Shown piece after piece: positions 8,923 through 17,097 of a DNA stretch of 64,000 nt. Source of the DNA: Brevibacillus agri (lineage in GTDB: Bacteria > Bacillota > Bacilli > Brevibacillales > Brevibacillaceae); contig NZ_CP026363.1 of NCBI RefSeq assembly GCF_004117055.1, forward strand, positions 3,588,001 through 3,652,000, given 5' to 3'. The notes under the pieces were generated by a model. That model was not told where the DNA came from. It worked only from the letters and a program-made list of their open reading frames with translations, and did no database searches. A program made the position numbers and the translations under genes. Within the stretch, counting starts at the first letter, position 1, and every line of letters starts with the position of its first letter.

Positions 8923-9885
8923 CTACCATGTTTCGTATATGATTTTTCCTGTCTGGCTCAGATCGTAGCCGCCGACTGCCTCCATCTCCTTTTGGAAAGC
9001 GGCAGAACGCAGAATGTCGAGGACGGCAGCAAGCAAGGCTTCGTTTTCTTTTGTTTTGAGCATAACGAGATCGTACCTTTCCTTCACCATCGGCACGAAC
9101 TCCACCCCGACCAGACGCGCTGCCTTTTCGATCCCGACGCCTACGTCCGCTTCCTTGCGGGCGACGACTCCCGCCACCGCGAGATGGCTCGTCTCTTCGT
9201 GCTCGTAGCCGTTCACGTCGCGCCCTGCGATTTTCGCCAGCCGGAACTGTTCCTCAATCAGCGTCCGCGCCCCCGAGCCTTTTTCGCGATTGACCATCCG
9301 CACTCCCGGCTTGGTCAGGTCGGTCCAGGACAAAATATGTTTGGGATTGCCCTCCTGCACGTAAAAGCCGGCCCAGCGCGCCAGCATGTTGACGACGAGA
9401 AAGCGATGCCCGGTCAGGATGCGGCGAACGTATGGCACGTTGTACTCCATCGTCTCTCCATCGAACAAGTGGGTGCTGACGATATCGGCTTTGCCCGTGT
9501 ACATGGCAACCAGGCTGTTCAGCGAGCCGGCGTAGGAGCGAAGCGGCCGCAGCGACAGCTCGCGCTTTTCCAGATGGCTCGCGAGCAAGTCCAGGCTGAC
9601 ATCCTGCCCGCTAATAATGACGTGGCGCGTCCCTGTCGATTGCGCCTGCTCTATTGTCTGTTGGGCTTGTCCCTGCAGCGGGGCGGAATATGCCGCCTGC
9701 GCCGGGCGATAGCCGCCTTTTGCCCGCGCCTTGTACGCCTCCAGGTCGCTTTTGTCTACGCGCATCTGCCTGCCGACACGGTAAGCGGGCAGCTCGCCTT
9801 TTTTAATCAGATCGTACACGGTCAGCTTCGAGATGCGCAAAAGCTTTGCGATTTCTTCCGTTGTATAAGAATTTTCGTCAGTCAT
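8923..9885 (-). CDS. Excisionase-type HTH regulator with periplasmic-binding-like domain, probable molybdate/tungstate regulator
   Basis: 320 residues. The first 55 or so residues (YTTEEIAKLLRISKLTVYDL, then AYRVGRQMRVDKSDL) form a MerR/excisionase-like helix-turn-helix. The rest resembles a type 2 substrate-binding domain (DVSLDLLASHLEK, GKADIVSTHLFDGET, GSGARTLIEEQF), as in one-component molybdate-sensing regulators. It is divergent from modABC, 146 bp away, so it very likely controls that operon. The ATG follows GGAGGCCAAAT. Whether it senses molybdate or tungstate is not decided by the sequence. Confidence 0.87.
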   Translation of the reverse strand: MTDENSYTTEEIAKLLRISKLTVYDLIKKGELPAYRVGRQMRVDKSDLEAYKARAKGGYRPAQAAYSAPLQGQAQQTIEQAQSTGTRHVIISGQDVSLDLLASHLEKRELSLRPLRSYAGSLNSLVAMYTGKADIVSTHLFDGETMEYNVPYVRRILTGHRFLVVNMLARWAGFYVQEGNPKHILSWTDLTKPGVRMVNREKGSGARTLIEEQFRLAKIAGRDVNGYEHEETSHLAVAGVVARKEADVGVGIEKAARLVGVEFVPMVKERYDLVMLKTKENEALLAAVLDILRSAAFQKEMEAVGGYDLSQTGKIIYETW

Positions 9886-9943
9886 ATTTGGCCTCCGTTC
9901 CGTTCTTTCCTTTCATTTTCTTTCCATTCTCCTAAATTCGCAA

Positions 9944-9971
9944 TTGATTATTCGCAAGAAGCTACTATAAT
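9944..9971 (+). promoter_or_regulatory. Sigma-A-like promoter of modABC
   Basis: TTGATT at 9944-9949 and TATAAT at 9966-9971 are separated by 16 bp, upstream of modA on the plus strand. Predicted transcription start is near 9978. Confidence 0.75.
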
Positions 9972-9983
9972 TCATTTATATCC

Positions 9984-10013
9984 AGTTATAATTAGTTATA
10001 ACTAGACATAACA
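9984..10013 (+). repeat. Three tandem 10-bp repeats, candidate operator for modA
   Basis: AGTTATAATT, AGTTATAACT and AGACATAACA follow one another without a gap. The period equals one helical turn, so one protein face would meet three equal sites. They lie just downstream of the predicted modA start site and upstream of the ribosome site, a position suited to repression. The divergent HTH/binding-domain protein is the natural ligand. Confidence 0.65.
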
Positions 10014-10031
10014 AATGGAGGTCAATTTCCA

Positions 10032-10844
10032 ATGAAAAAGCAATGGCTCGCTCTATGCGCAGCATTCACCCTGATGCTCGGCGCATGCTCGACTTCACAA
10101 CCCGCTCCGCAGGCGACTGAACCTGCCAAAACAGAAAATGCGCAGCAACAAGCGCCACAAGCGGAGCTGATGGTTTCCGCAGCGGCAAGCTTGACGGATG
10201 CCTTAAACGAACTGAAAACTTCTTTTGAGGCCGAAAACCCTGGCACGACACTCACCTTCAACTTCGGCAGCTCGGGAAAACTGGCTACCCAGATTGCCCA
10301 GGGCGCTCCTTCTGACGTCTTCCTGTCTGCCAGCCAAAAAGACATGGACGGGCTGGATGAAAAACAACTGATCGTAAAAGATACGCGTCAGGACTTTACC
10401 GGCAACGCGCTCGTGCTCGTGGCAGGCAAAGACAGCACGCTTGCCATCAGTTCTTTTGAAGAACTGAACAAGCCGGAAATCAAGCACATCGCAGTCGGCG
10501 AGCCGGAAACCGTTCCAGCAGGCCGCTATGCAAAAGAGTCGCTGGAAACGCTGAAACTGTGGGATTCCTTGTCTGGCCGCATGGTATTCGGCAGTGACGT
10601 TCGCCAAGTGCTGACCTTCGTAGAGTCAGGCAACGCCGAAGTCGGAATCGTCTATTCCAGCGACGCGGCGATCTCCAAAGATGTGAAGGTGCTCGCGACA
10701 GCCAAACCGGAATGGCACAAGCCGATTGTGTACCCAGGAGCGGTCGTCAGCGCTTCCCAGCATCAAGATGCAGCAAAAGCTTTCCTTGCCTACTTGACAA
10801 GCGACAAAGGAAAGGCGATCTTACAGAAGTACGGATTCCAATAA
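10032..10844 (+). CDS. modA: Molybdate ABC transporter substrate-binding lipoprotein
   Basis: 270 residues; captures molybdate outside the cell for the ModBC permease. A lipoprotein signal ends in the lipobox LGAC with Cys19, followed by a Pro/Ala/Gln-rich linker. The mature part begins with LMVSAAASLTDALNEL and contains FGSSGKLATQI and GAPSDVFLSAS, the oxyanion-binding loops of ModA. A GGAGG site precedes the ATG. modB follows after 22 bp. Expression probably depends on the divergent regulator and the three tandem repeats in the leader. Confidence 0.96.
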   Translation: MKKQWLALCAAFTLMLGACSTSQPAPQATEPAKTENAQQQAPQAELMVSAAASLTDALNELKTSFEAENPGTTLTFNFGSSGKLATQIAQGAPSDVFLSASQKDMDGLDEKQLIVKDTRQDFTGNALVLVAGKDSTLAISSFEELNKPEIKHIAVGEPETVPAGRYAKESLETLKLWDSLSGRMVFGSDVRQVLTFVESGNAEVGIVYSSDAAISKDVKVLATAKPEWHKPIVYPGAVVSASQHQDAAKAFLAYLTSDKGKAILQKYGFQ

Positions 10845-10866
10845 GAAAACGGAGGTGGCGAGCGTT

Positions 10867-11550
10867 ATGGAAACCAATTTGACACCGTTGATGCTCTCAT
10901 TAAAGGTGGCTGCGCTATCCACCTCCTTTGTTTTTGTGCTCGGCATGCTCGGCGCGCGCTGGATGACGCAGAAGGAGTTTTGGGGCAAAAACGTGCTGGA
11001 GTCGTTTTTTTTGCTCCCGCTCGTCCTGCCGCCGACGGTCGTCGGCTTCGGCCTGCTATTGCTGTTCGGAAAAAATGGAGTTTTGGGCCAACTGCTGTTC
11101 CAATGGTTCGGCATCCAGGTCGTCTTCACGCTGACAGGCGCAGTGATCGCTTCTGTCGTCGTTTCGTTTCCGCTGATGTACCAGAGTGCGGTCGCGGCGT
11201 TTACCGGAGTGGATCGCCGCCTGGAAAATGCCGCGCGGACGATGGGGGCTTCCGAATGGCGGGTGTTCTGGACGGTCGCTTTCCCGCTCGCCTGGCCGGG
11301 GTTGTTGGCAGGACTTGTCCTGTCGTTTGCCCGCGGCCTGGGCGAGTTTGGCGCCACGCTGATGCTTGCCGGCTACATACCAGGAAAAACGGATACCATC
11401 CCGGTCGCCATCTACTTTGCTGTAGAGGCCGGGCAAATGGAAAAAGCGCTGTTTTGGGTCGTCATCATCGTATCGCTCGGCATGGGCACCACGCTTTGGC
11501 TCAACTGGTGGAGCCGCCGCAATGTGCGAAGGTACGCCAATCAAAAGTAA
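10867..11550 (+). CDS. modB: Molybdate ABC transporter permease
   Basis: 227-residue inner-membrane permease with about five hydrophobic segments. The EAA-type coupling loop is seen in the region ENAARTMGASEWRVFWTVAFP, and the LPLVLPPTVVGFGLLL segment is typical of ModB. I chose the ATG at 10867 (METNLTP); an in-frame GTG at 10855 overlaps the GGAGGTG ribosome site itself and is unlikely. It lies between modA and modC, and would form the translocation path with ModC supplying ATP. Confidence 0.95.
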   Translation: METNLTPLMLSLKVAALSTSFVFVLGMLGARWMTQKEFWGKNVLESFFLLPLVLPPTVVGFGLLLLFGKNGVLGQLLFQWFGIQVVFTLTGAVIASVVVSFPLMYQSAVAAFTGVDRRLENAARTMGASEWRVFWTVAFPLAWPGLLAGLVLSFARGLGEFGATLMLAGYIPGKTDTIPVAIYFAVEAGQMEKALFWVVIIVSLGMGTTLWLNWWSRRNVRRYANQK

Positions 11551-11565
11551 GGCAGGGGAACCTAC

Positions 11566-12270
11566 ATGCTTTCGGTAACGATTCAAAAGCGTTTGCCTGA
11601 TTTTTTGCTCGACGTCTCCTTTTCCACGGAACAGGAGATCGTCGTCCTCTTCGGTCCATCCGGCTCAGGGAAAACCACGATCTTGAACAGTATTGCCGGA
11701 CTCGTGCATCCTGATGAGGGCGAAATCGCGCTGAATGGTCGGACTTTTTACAGGCAAGGGCAAAAACCGCTCCCCGTGCAAAAGCGCAAGGTCGGCTATT
11801 TATTTCAGGACTACGCGCTGTTCCCGCACATGACGGTCGCCCAAAACATCCGCTACGGCTTGAAGACGGGCCATGAGCTGCATCTGGAGCCGCTCTTGTC
11901 TACGGTCGGGATCGATCATCTGCTGGAAAAGTACCCGCATCAGCTCTCCGGCGGGCAAAAGCAGCGGGTCGCGCTCGTCCGGGCGCTGGCCACCGAGCCG
12001 GATATTTTGCTTCTGGACGAACCGCTCTCCGCGCTGGACGCGGACACGCGCAGGCAATGCCAGGATGAGCTGCTCCGGCTCCATGCCATGTGGCACATCC
12101 CGTTTCTGCTCGTCACCCACGACCGGGAAGAAGCGGAAAAGCTGGGAGACACGATCCTGCTTTTGGAAAACGGAAAAATCGTCGAGCAAACGAAGCAAAA
12201 CGGCCAAGACCGTTTTCCCCTCTTGTCGGGGGACAAACACGCTGACCGCATGCGGTCGCAGCCACTTTGA
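11566..12270 (+). CDS. modC: Molybdate ABC transporter ATP-binding protein, short form
   Basis: 234-residue ABC ATPase. Walker A is GPSGSGKTT (near residue 30), the Q loop is YLFQDYALFPHMT, the signature is LSGGQKQR, and Walker B is ILLLDEPLSALD. Classical ModC is about 350 residues with a C-terminal MOP (molybdate-binding) domain; that domain is missing here, so feedback by molybdate through ModC is unlikely and control may rest on the divergent regulator. Assignment as ModC rests on the operon. A strong terminator follows. Confidence 0.92.
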   Translation: MLSVTIQKRLPDFLLDVSFSTEQEIVVLFGPSGSGKTTILNSIAGLVHPDEGEIALNGRTFYRQGQKPLPVQKRKVGYLFQDYALFPHMTVAQNIRYGLKTGHELHLEPLLSTVGIDHLLEKYPHQLSGGQKQRVALVRALATEPDILLLDEPLSALDADTRRQCQDELLRLHAMWHIPFLLVTHDREEAEKLGDTILLLENGKIVEQTKQNGQDRFPLLSGDKHADRMRSQPL

Positions 12271-12278
12271 TGAAAAAA

Positions 12279-12332
12279 GCCAACGGCAACGTCCTCTTCC
12301 TGACCGGATTTGGCGTTGCCGTATGGCTTTTT
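12279..12332 (+). terminator. Intrinsic terminator after modC
   Basis: GCCAACGGCAACG pairs with CGTTGCCGTATGGC, followed by a T run. Ends the modABC operon; the A run on the left side lets it also work for pxpA on the other strand. Confidence 0.85.
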
Positions 12333-12360
12333 ATGCGGATTGCCTGGCACTCTGGCGAGC

Positions 12361-13125
12361 CTAGCGAGCGCTGATCGGCTCGATCTTCACATCGTTTTGC
12401 TTCGCCCATTTGTGCAGTTCACCCAAAAACTGCAAAATATCGTGGCTCTCGTGATGAACGCAAAGCGTATCTGCCGCCAGATCAATGTGCTGGCCGTTCA
12501 CGGTCTTCACTCGCTGCTTCAGGACGAGCTGGCGCGTCTGCTCCATCCGCTCTTCCTTGCTGATGAGCACGCTGCCCTCCAGCTCGCGGGGAGCGAGACG
12601 GCCATTCGGCAAGTACGCCCGCTCGGCAAACACTTCCTCGGCCACCTGAAGCCCGTGCTCCAGTCCGGCCTCGACCAGCTTGCTGCCGGACAGGGCGTAC
12701 AGGATCAGCTCCTCGTCGATGTCGGCTACCGCCTGAACCACCGCCTCGGCAAGCTCCGGCCGCTCCGCCGCTTCGTTGTACAGCGCCCCGTGCAGCTTGA
12801 CGTGATGCAGCTCGCCACCGAGCGCCCGCGTCATGCCGGAGAGGGCTGCCACCTGATACAGCACCAGCTCATACACTTCGTTGACGGACAAATTCATCGA
12901 GCGCCGTCCAAAGCCTTGCACATCCGGGTATCCCGGGTGCGCTCCGATTTTTACGTCGTGCTTGAGCGCTGCCTCAATCGTTCTGCATATGAGATGCGGA
13001 TCACCTGCGTGCATGCCGCAAGCAACATTGACGGAGGTGATCCATTTCATAATTCCCAAATCCTCTGATTGTCGTCCCCTGCTGAAGCCCTCGGCCATGT
13101 CGCAGTTAATGTCAAGATGAATCAT
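12361..13125 (-). CDS. pxpA: 5-oxoprolinase subunit A (LamB/YcsF family)
   Basis: 254 residues. PxpA works with PxpB and PxpC to cleave 5-oxoproline (pyroglutamate) to glutamate using ATP. The start MIHLDINCDMAEGFSRG, the VACGMHAGDP segment, KIGAHPGYPD, and HHVKLHGALYN are family hallmarks. The ATG follows AGGTGGGGGCG. The gene is alone: no pxpB or pxpC is adjacent, whereas they are usually in one operon. Either these lie elsewhere or this copy acts differently. Confidence 0.92.
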   Translation of the reverse strand: MIHLDINCDMAEGFSRGRQSEDLGIMKWITSVNVACGMHAGDPHLICRTIEAALKHDVKIGAHPGYPDVQGFGRRSMNLSVNEVYELVLYQVAALSGMTRALGGELHHVKLHGALYNEAAERPELAEAVVQAVADIDEELILYALSGSKLVEAGLEHGLQVAEEVFAERAYLPNGRLAPRELEGSVLISKEERMEQTRQLVLKQRVKTVNGQHIDLAADTLCVHHESHDILQFLGELHKWAKQNDVKIEPISAR

Positions 13126-13252
13126 GTATGTACGCCCCCACCTTTCCTCTCATGATCTATGTACGCGTGTTGAAAGCGCATTCATTGGCACTACTTCTGG
13201 TGTTTTCCTATTCCTCTAGCATACCATGTACGGTGGCCGAGCAAAAGGAAAA

Positions 13253-13275
13253 AAGCTGCCGAAAACTGGCAGCTT
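13253..13275 (-). terminator. Terminator after ylbG
   Basis: AAGCTGCC/GGCAGCTT hairpin followed by a T run when read on the minus strand, ten bases beyond the ylbG stop. Confidence 0.85.
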
Positions 13276-13285
13276 GGTGAACATC

Positions 13286-13630
13286 TTATGTCGAACCTAC
13301 GGTCGCTGGGCTGCTCTCATCTGCCATCAGTGTCTCTGCCAGCGCCATCACTTGATTTTTTTCCTGCTTGTAGTCGTATTCCTTCGCCTTGTCCGGTCTT
13401 GCGTTGTTGTACTCGACCGGAATCTCGTGACGATGGGAGCGCTCGATTTTGGTCACGAAATGCAGCTTCTCCATGATGCGGATCGTTTCATCCAACATAT
13501 TCGCATCAACGTACATCGAAACGTAATTTAACCGTTTGGAGATGTAATGAATGGTGCCAAATTTGCGTAAATTTTTGGCCGCACGCGTGTTTTTTACCCA
13601 CACCGCAACACCCAGACGTCGTTCTCTCAT
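13286..13630 (-). CDS. ylbG: YlbG family protein (UPF0298, DUF2129)
   Basis: 114 residues beginning MRERRLGVAVWVKNTRAAKN, with GTIHYISKRLNYVSMYV and a KLHFVTKIERSHRHEI segment; these identify YlbG. The C-terminal 25 residues are longer than I expect for the family (about 90 residues). Function unknown. In Bacillus it sits next to ylbF; here a plus-strand gene (13708-14037) lies between them. Cytoplasmic, no membrane segment. Confidence 0.88.
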   Translation of the reverse strand: MRERRLGVAVWVKNTRAAKNLRKFGTIHYISKRLNYVSMYVDANMLDETIRIMEKLHFVTKIERSHRHEIPVEYNNARPDKAKEYDYKQEKNQVMALAETLMADESSPATVGST

Positions 13631-13707
13631 GTAAGCCGTTGGTCTCCTTCCCCATCATGGTATAATCACCTGTAAACGCCTGTTACAGAAAGGAACTGTG
13701 GTCTTTT

Positions 13708-14037
13708 ATGCTGGCTACGTTTTATCGACGCTTCGAGGAAGCACTGCACCAGGAAGGCATCGTCACAAAAAGCGGCTGGCGCACCCATGCCGGCCAACGC
13801 TTCTTCTATGTAAGCAGCGCGCTCCCCGCTTCCAGCCTGACCGAACGGCTGATGGAAGCGGGCGAGCGACTGACCACCGGTACCAAGCTAAAGCCCGAAT
13901 GCATTTACGTGCGCTCAGGCGACGACCAGCACGTGTACCGCTTTCGCTTTCTGGTCCCCAGTGAAAAGCAGTTTTGCTGCGGCAACCTGTGCGAAGACTG
14001 TTTTCTGCTGCGGGAAAAATCTCCGCCGCAAAGCTAA
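13708..14037 (+). CDS. Small protein with C-terminal cysteine cluster, unknown
   Basis: 109 residues: an N-terminal helical part (MLATFYRRFEEALHQEG), a central basic part, and a C-terminal CCGNLCEDC cluster (residues about 94-102) that could bind zinc or an iron-sulfur cluster. Its position between ylbG and ylbF, on the opposite strand, is notable because YlbF belongs to a complex that carries iron-sulfur clusters in Bacillus. The ribosome site (AAAGGAA) is 13 bp from the ATG, which is long. I do not recognise the family. Confidence 0.6.
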   Translation: MLATFYRRFEEALHQEGIVTKSGWRTHAGQRFFYVSSALPASSLTERLMEAGERLTTGTKLKPECIYVRSGDDQHVYRFRFLVPSEKQFCCGNLCEDCFLLREKSPPQS

Positions 14038-14051
14038 GCCTCGCTTGCGAA

Positions 14052-14507
14052 TCAGGAAGACTTTTTCACGCTGCAACCGCAGCTTCCGCCCGTGCCGCAA
14101 CCGCTTCCTTGCGCTTCGAGAAACGGATTGTTGCTCGGCACCTTGATCGTGTCGGAGACAGAGTGGGCGATCGTTCTGCTCACCTGGTAGAGCAGTTCAT
14201 CCAGCGCGTCCTCTGCCCGCTTGAAGGCTTGCACGGAATCGCGCAGCTCGATCGTCCGCTTCAGCTCGCGGACTTCTTTTGATATATGGTTGTAATCGGG
14301 ATGGTACTTCCCGAACCGTTGGACATCCTCGTACTGTTCCTTTTTCTTTTCGAACAGCAACAGGAGGCGCTGCACTTCCTCGTCTGCCTCCATCCGGCGC
14401 TTGGCCTCCAAGTATTCCAAGACCTCGCGCGATTGGTTAATCATGGTGGACAGCTCGTGCGACTCCATAATAAGCTGTGCCATATCCACAGTCTCTACTG
14501 CTTCCAT
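14052..14507 (-). CDS. ylbF: YlbF/YmcA family regulator with C-terminal cysteine motif
   Basis: 151 residues, mostly helical and charged. The region LIMESHELSTMINQSREVLEYL and the heptad-rich centre are typical of YlbF, a partner of YmcA and YaaT (Ric complex) that supports sporulation, competence and RNA processing by RNase Y in B. subtilis. The C-terminus carries GSGCGTGGSCGCS, three closely spaced cysteines suited to binding an iron-sulfur cluster, as described for the Ric complex. The ATG follows GGGGGTCTCGCTCA. It ends 15 bp from the convergent small gene at 13708-14037. Confidence 0.9.
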   Translation of the reverse strand: MEAVETVDMAQLIMESHELSTMINQSREVLEYLEAKRRMEADEEVQRLLLLFEKKKEQYEDVQRFGKYHPDYNHISKEVRELKRTIELRDSVQAFKRAEDALDELLYQVSRTIAHSVSDTIKVPSNNPFLEAQGSGCGTGGSCGCSVKKSS

Positions 14508-14579
14508 TGAGCGAGACCCCCTTTCACACTAAAGGCGTAAAGCTTTTAGTCCCTTCTGATTGTACCACGATCCACATTC

Positions 14580-16487
14580 CTAGTACAGATAGTCAGGCAC
14601 CACAATGCGCACTCGGCCGATCTCGTCAAGCCTGTACGGACGCTTTCCGTGCGGCCCGCTGATCGTGACGAGCCAATAGCCCATTTCCAGCTTGACCTCC
14701 ACGGGCAGCCCGCGCAGCTTCTCCTGGTTCGTCAACTGCACTTCCACTTCCAACTGCAGCTCGGTCGCGCGTTTCAACAGATCGCGCAGCGACTGCGGGT
14801 GATACGATTGGAAGTGCTGCGTCCACATTTTGGGAAGCGTCGACAGTTGCGGCATGGCTTCGCTTTGGGCCGGAAACGTATTTTCGATGGCGTAGCCGTC
14901 CCACGGGCGCTCGATGACGAGCAGCCCTCTGTCGGACGATTGGGCGTCCTCGTGCGTTTCTTGCGTTTCTTTCGCTTCCGCGGACTCCGCGTGCAAGACG
15001 ACGTGCGGCTCGTAGCCGTAATGCCTGAGCAGCTCGACCAACTGCCTTTTTTGCGGGAGCGGAATAAAAAACTCCGTCGGCGAGAGGACGTGCTGCAAAA
15101 AGGGCTGAAAGTCGGGGATTTGCCGCCATTCCTCCACGAATCCGGCATGTGCGGTCCTGACGCAAAAAAACGGCTCCAGTTGAATTTGCGTAGCCGTCTT
15201 CGCCCAATGCCCGATGACTTCGACGAGCCCCTCCGGCAGCGGATGGGCGCAGGCGACCCGCAGCTTTTCCATGACCAGCTCTTCGCTGCCGCCGGAAGCG
15301 AGGTACGTTTGCAGCAGCTTCGCTTGCAACTCTCCGCGAATCAGTTGCCCATCGAAGCGCAACTGACAAAACTCGCTGATCTCCCACACATCCCGCAGCG
15401 GAACGAGCGGCGGAATCGTCAGCGCTCCCGTCGGGTCTACGAACCAGCCCTCTTCCGCCGTCAGGTGCGGCAAGCTGTTCCACCGCCAGAACAGGCGCTC
15501 CTGCTCGTCTGCCCCAAGCTGCACCCAGCCCAGCCCGAGCAAGACGTGCAGCCACTGCTCCACAATCAGCCTGTCTGCCTCTTGCGGCAAGGCAAAGCCC
15601 GCTGTCTCTAGCATGCGCAATTGGCTGTCAACACAACACCATTGATCCAGCGGAACCTGTCTCATCATCTGGGCAAACGCATCCCACCAATCGCCGTGCG
15701 GCAAAAGCTGCTCCGCAACCAACTGGTACAGCTCTTCCCACCGCTCAGGCGCCGACTTGTTCAGCCAGCGCCTGATCTGGAAGGAGTCGAGCGCCATGCT
15801 CTTGTCCTTGCGCACTACGAGCCCGAGCCGAAAAGCCAGATCGAGGACAACCGTCAGCGCGAGCCCCTCTCGCTGCTCTTTGTCCAGCGGCGCAAGAGTG
15901 ACGCCCTGCACGTGCTCGTCTGTCATCGACAAGAGCGGAACCATTTTTTGTATCGCCCTGCGGTGAATGCTTCCTTTTTGCGTCACCGGCACCTGATTGT
16001 CGCGGATGTACAGGAGAAGCCCAAAAAGATCCAGATGTATCCCCCTGCCGGCTGGTATATAATAAGGGAGCGTTTTGGACAAGGACACATACGCCGCGGA
16101 TGAGTCCGGCAACAGTTGAAGCGTCAACTGCTCGCGAATTTCCTGCGGCATCACATAGCCTATTTCACTCCACATTTTGCGTACAGTCAAAATCAGTCCC
16201 AGGCGGCGCAGCTTCGTCAGGCCGACGGACAAGTGTCTGTGCTCTTTTGCCGTTTCGCGTTCCCAGGAACGCTTGCTGAAAAATCCTCTCGTCGCCTTGG
16301 TGATGAACAGCTTGATGACCGTTCGTTCCAGTTCGTCGGCCTGTTCCCACACCTGCTGCAAAAAGCGGGAATCCGCCAGCCTGGACGACAGCTCCTGATC
16401 TTCTGTTTCGATGCAAAACCGCTTTTGTTGTTCGTTCAGAATCGCTTGTCTCGTTGCTTCGGACAGGTATTCCAGCGAATCCTTCAC
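14580..16487 (-). CDS. Helicase-associated (XPB-N-like) domain protein without helicase motor
   Basis: 635 residues. The overall pattern (repeated winged-helix-like segments, a central LDLAFRLGLVVRKDKSMALDS and a C-terminal part with LRHYGYEPHVVLH and YWLVTISGPHGKRPYRLDEIGRVR) resembles the helicase C-terminal-like / XPB N-terminal domain proteins common in Brevibacillus and Paenibacillus. I see no Walker A or DEAD box, so it is not itself a helicase. The start is a GTG at 16485-16487 (VKDSLEYL) with AGGAG five bases upstream; longer frames lack a ribosome site. Its partner helicase is not in the window. The assignment is a family-style match, not a motif proof. Confidence 0.65.
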   Translation of the reverse strand: MKDSLEYLSEATRQAILNEQQKRFCIETEDQELSSRLADSRFLQQVWEQADELERTVIKLFITKATRGFFSKRSWERETAKEHRHLSVGLTKLRRLGLILTVRKMWSEIGYVMPQEIREQLTLQLLPDSSAAYVSLSKTLPYYIPAGRGIHLDLFGLLLYIRDNQVPVTQKGSIHRRAIQKMVPLLSMTDEHVQGVTLAPLDKEQREGLALTVVLDLAFRLGLVVRKDKSMALDSFQIRRWLNKSAPERWEELYQLVAEQLLPHGDWWDAFAQMMRQVPLDQWCCVDSQLRMLETAGFALPQEADRLIVEQWLHVLLGLGWVQLGADEQERLFWRWNSLPHLTAEEGWFVDPTGALTIPPLVPLRDVWEISEFCQLRFDGQLIRGELQAKLLQTYLASGGSEELVMEKLRVACAHPLPEGLVEVIGHWAKTATQIQLEPFFCVRTAHAGFVEEWRQIPDFQPFLQHVLSPTEFFIPLPQKRQLVELLRHYGYEPHVVLHAESAEAKETQETHEDAQSSDRGLLVIERPWDGYAIENTFPAQSEAMPQLSTLPKMWTQHFQSYHPQSLRDLLKRATELQLEVEVQLTNQEKLRGLPVEVKLEMGYWLVTISGPHGKRPYRLDEIGRVRIVVPDYLY

Positions 16488-16554
16488 ACGCACTCCTGTC
16501 ACCTCAGTTTTTATGATCTCATCACGATTACTTTTACCAATTGGAGGGAGATTG

Positions 16555-17004
16555 ATGATGAATATATTCCCTGGCTTGTTGCTCGCTGCTTCCCTGTGTG
16601 TCACTGGCGCTACGTCCATGTCTCTTCCACATCCTACCGCATCTGCGCCCGCAGGAAAAGAGGTTGTACCGTCCGCTGTAGAGACTGTTCCATACGAAGC
16701 TGTCGCCGCTCCGTATCCGCCTGCTGTGACGGAAGCGTTGAAAAAAGTGCGAAAAAGCGGCGGACACACGGTCGTGCGCGCAAACGGCAAAGCTTATGTC
16801 GTCATCGGCGCGGGACAGAAGCCGACCGGCGGCTATCGCATCGTAACCGACCAGGTCAAACGGACAGGCCCGCACGGCTTTACCGTTCGCGTGCACGTGC
16901 AGCCGCCTGCTCCGGGTGCCTTGAAAACACAGGCGATCTCGTACCCGACGCTCGTCATCGCCTTGCCGGACCAGCAGGCACAAGTGAGCGTGCACATGCG
17001 CTAG
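16555..17004 (+). CDS. Secreted PrcB-like protein
   Basis: 149 residues. A short N-terminal hydrophobic segment (MNIFPGLLLAASLCVTGA) looks like a signal peptide. The rest contains ANGKAYVVIGAGQKPTGGYRIV, the conserved core of the protease-complex-subunit PrcB C-terminal domain (GxKPTGGYxI), a small beta domain on secreted proteins. GGAGG precedes two possible ATGs (16555 and 16558). It is divergent from the XPB-N-like gene, and its terminator follows. Binding partner unknown. Confidence 0.72.
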   Translation: MMNIFPGLLLAASLCVTGATSMSLPHPTASAPAGKEVVPSAVETVPYEAVAAPYPPAVTEALKKVRKSGGHTVVRANGKAYVVIGAGQKPTGGYRIVTDQVKRTGPHGFTVRVHVQPPAPGALKTQAISYPTLVIALPDQQAQVSVHMR

Positions 17005-17025
17005 CCGTTCCTGTTCATGATAAAA

Positions 17026-17069
17026 GCCGACAATTCGAGTGCCCATGGCGCTTTCCTGTCGGCTTTTTT
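17026..17069 (+). terminator. Bidirectional terminator between PrcB-like gene and 17098-17517
   Basis: GCCGACA pairs with TGTCGGC, flanked by an A run on the left and a T run on the right; the two neighbouring genes converge here. Confidence 0.85.
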
Positions 17070-17097
17070 CTATGGAATCCAATCGACTAGGCAAGCA

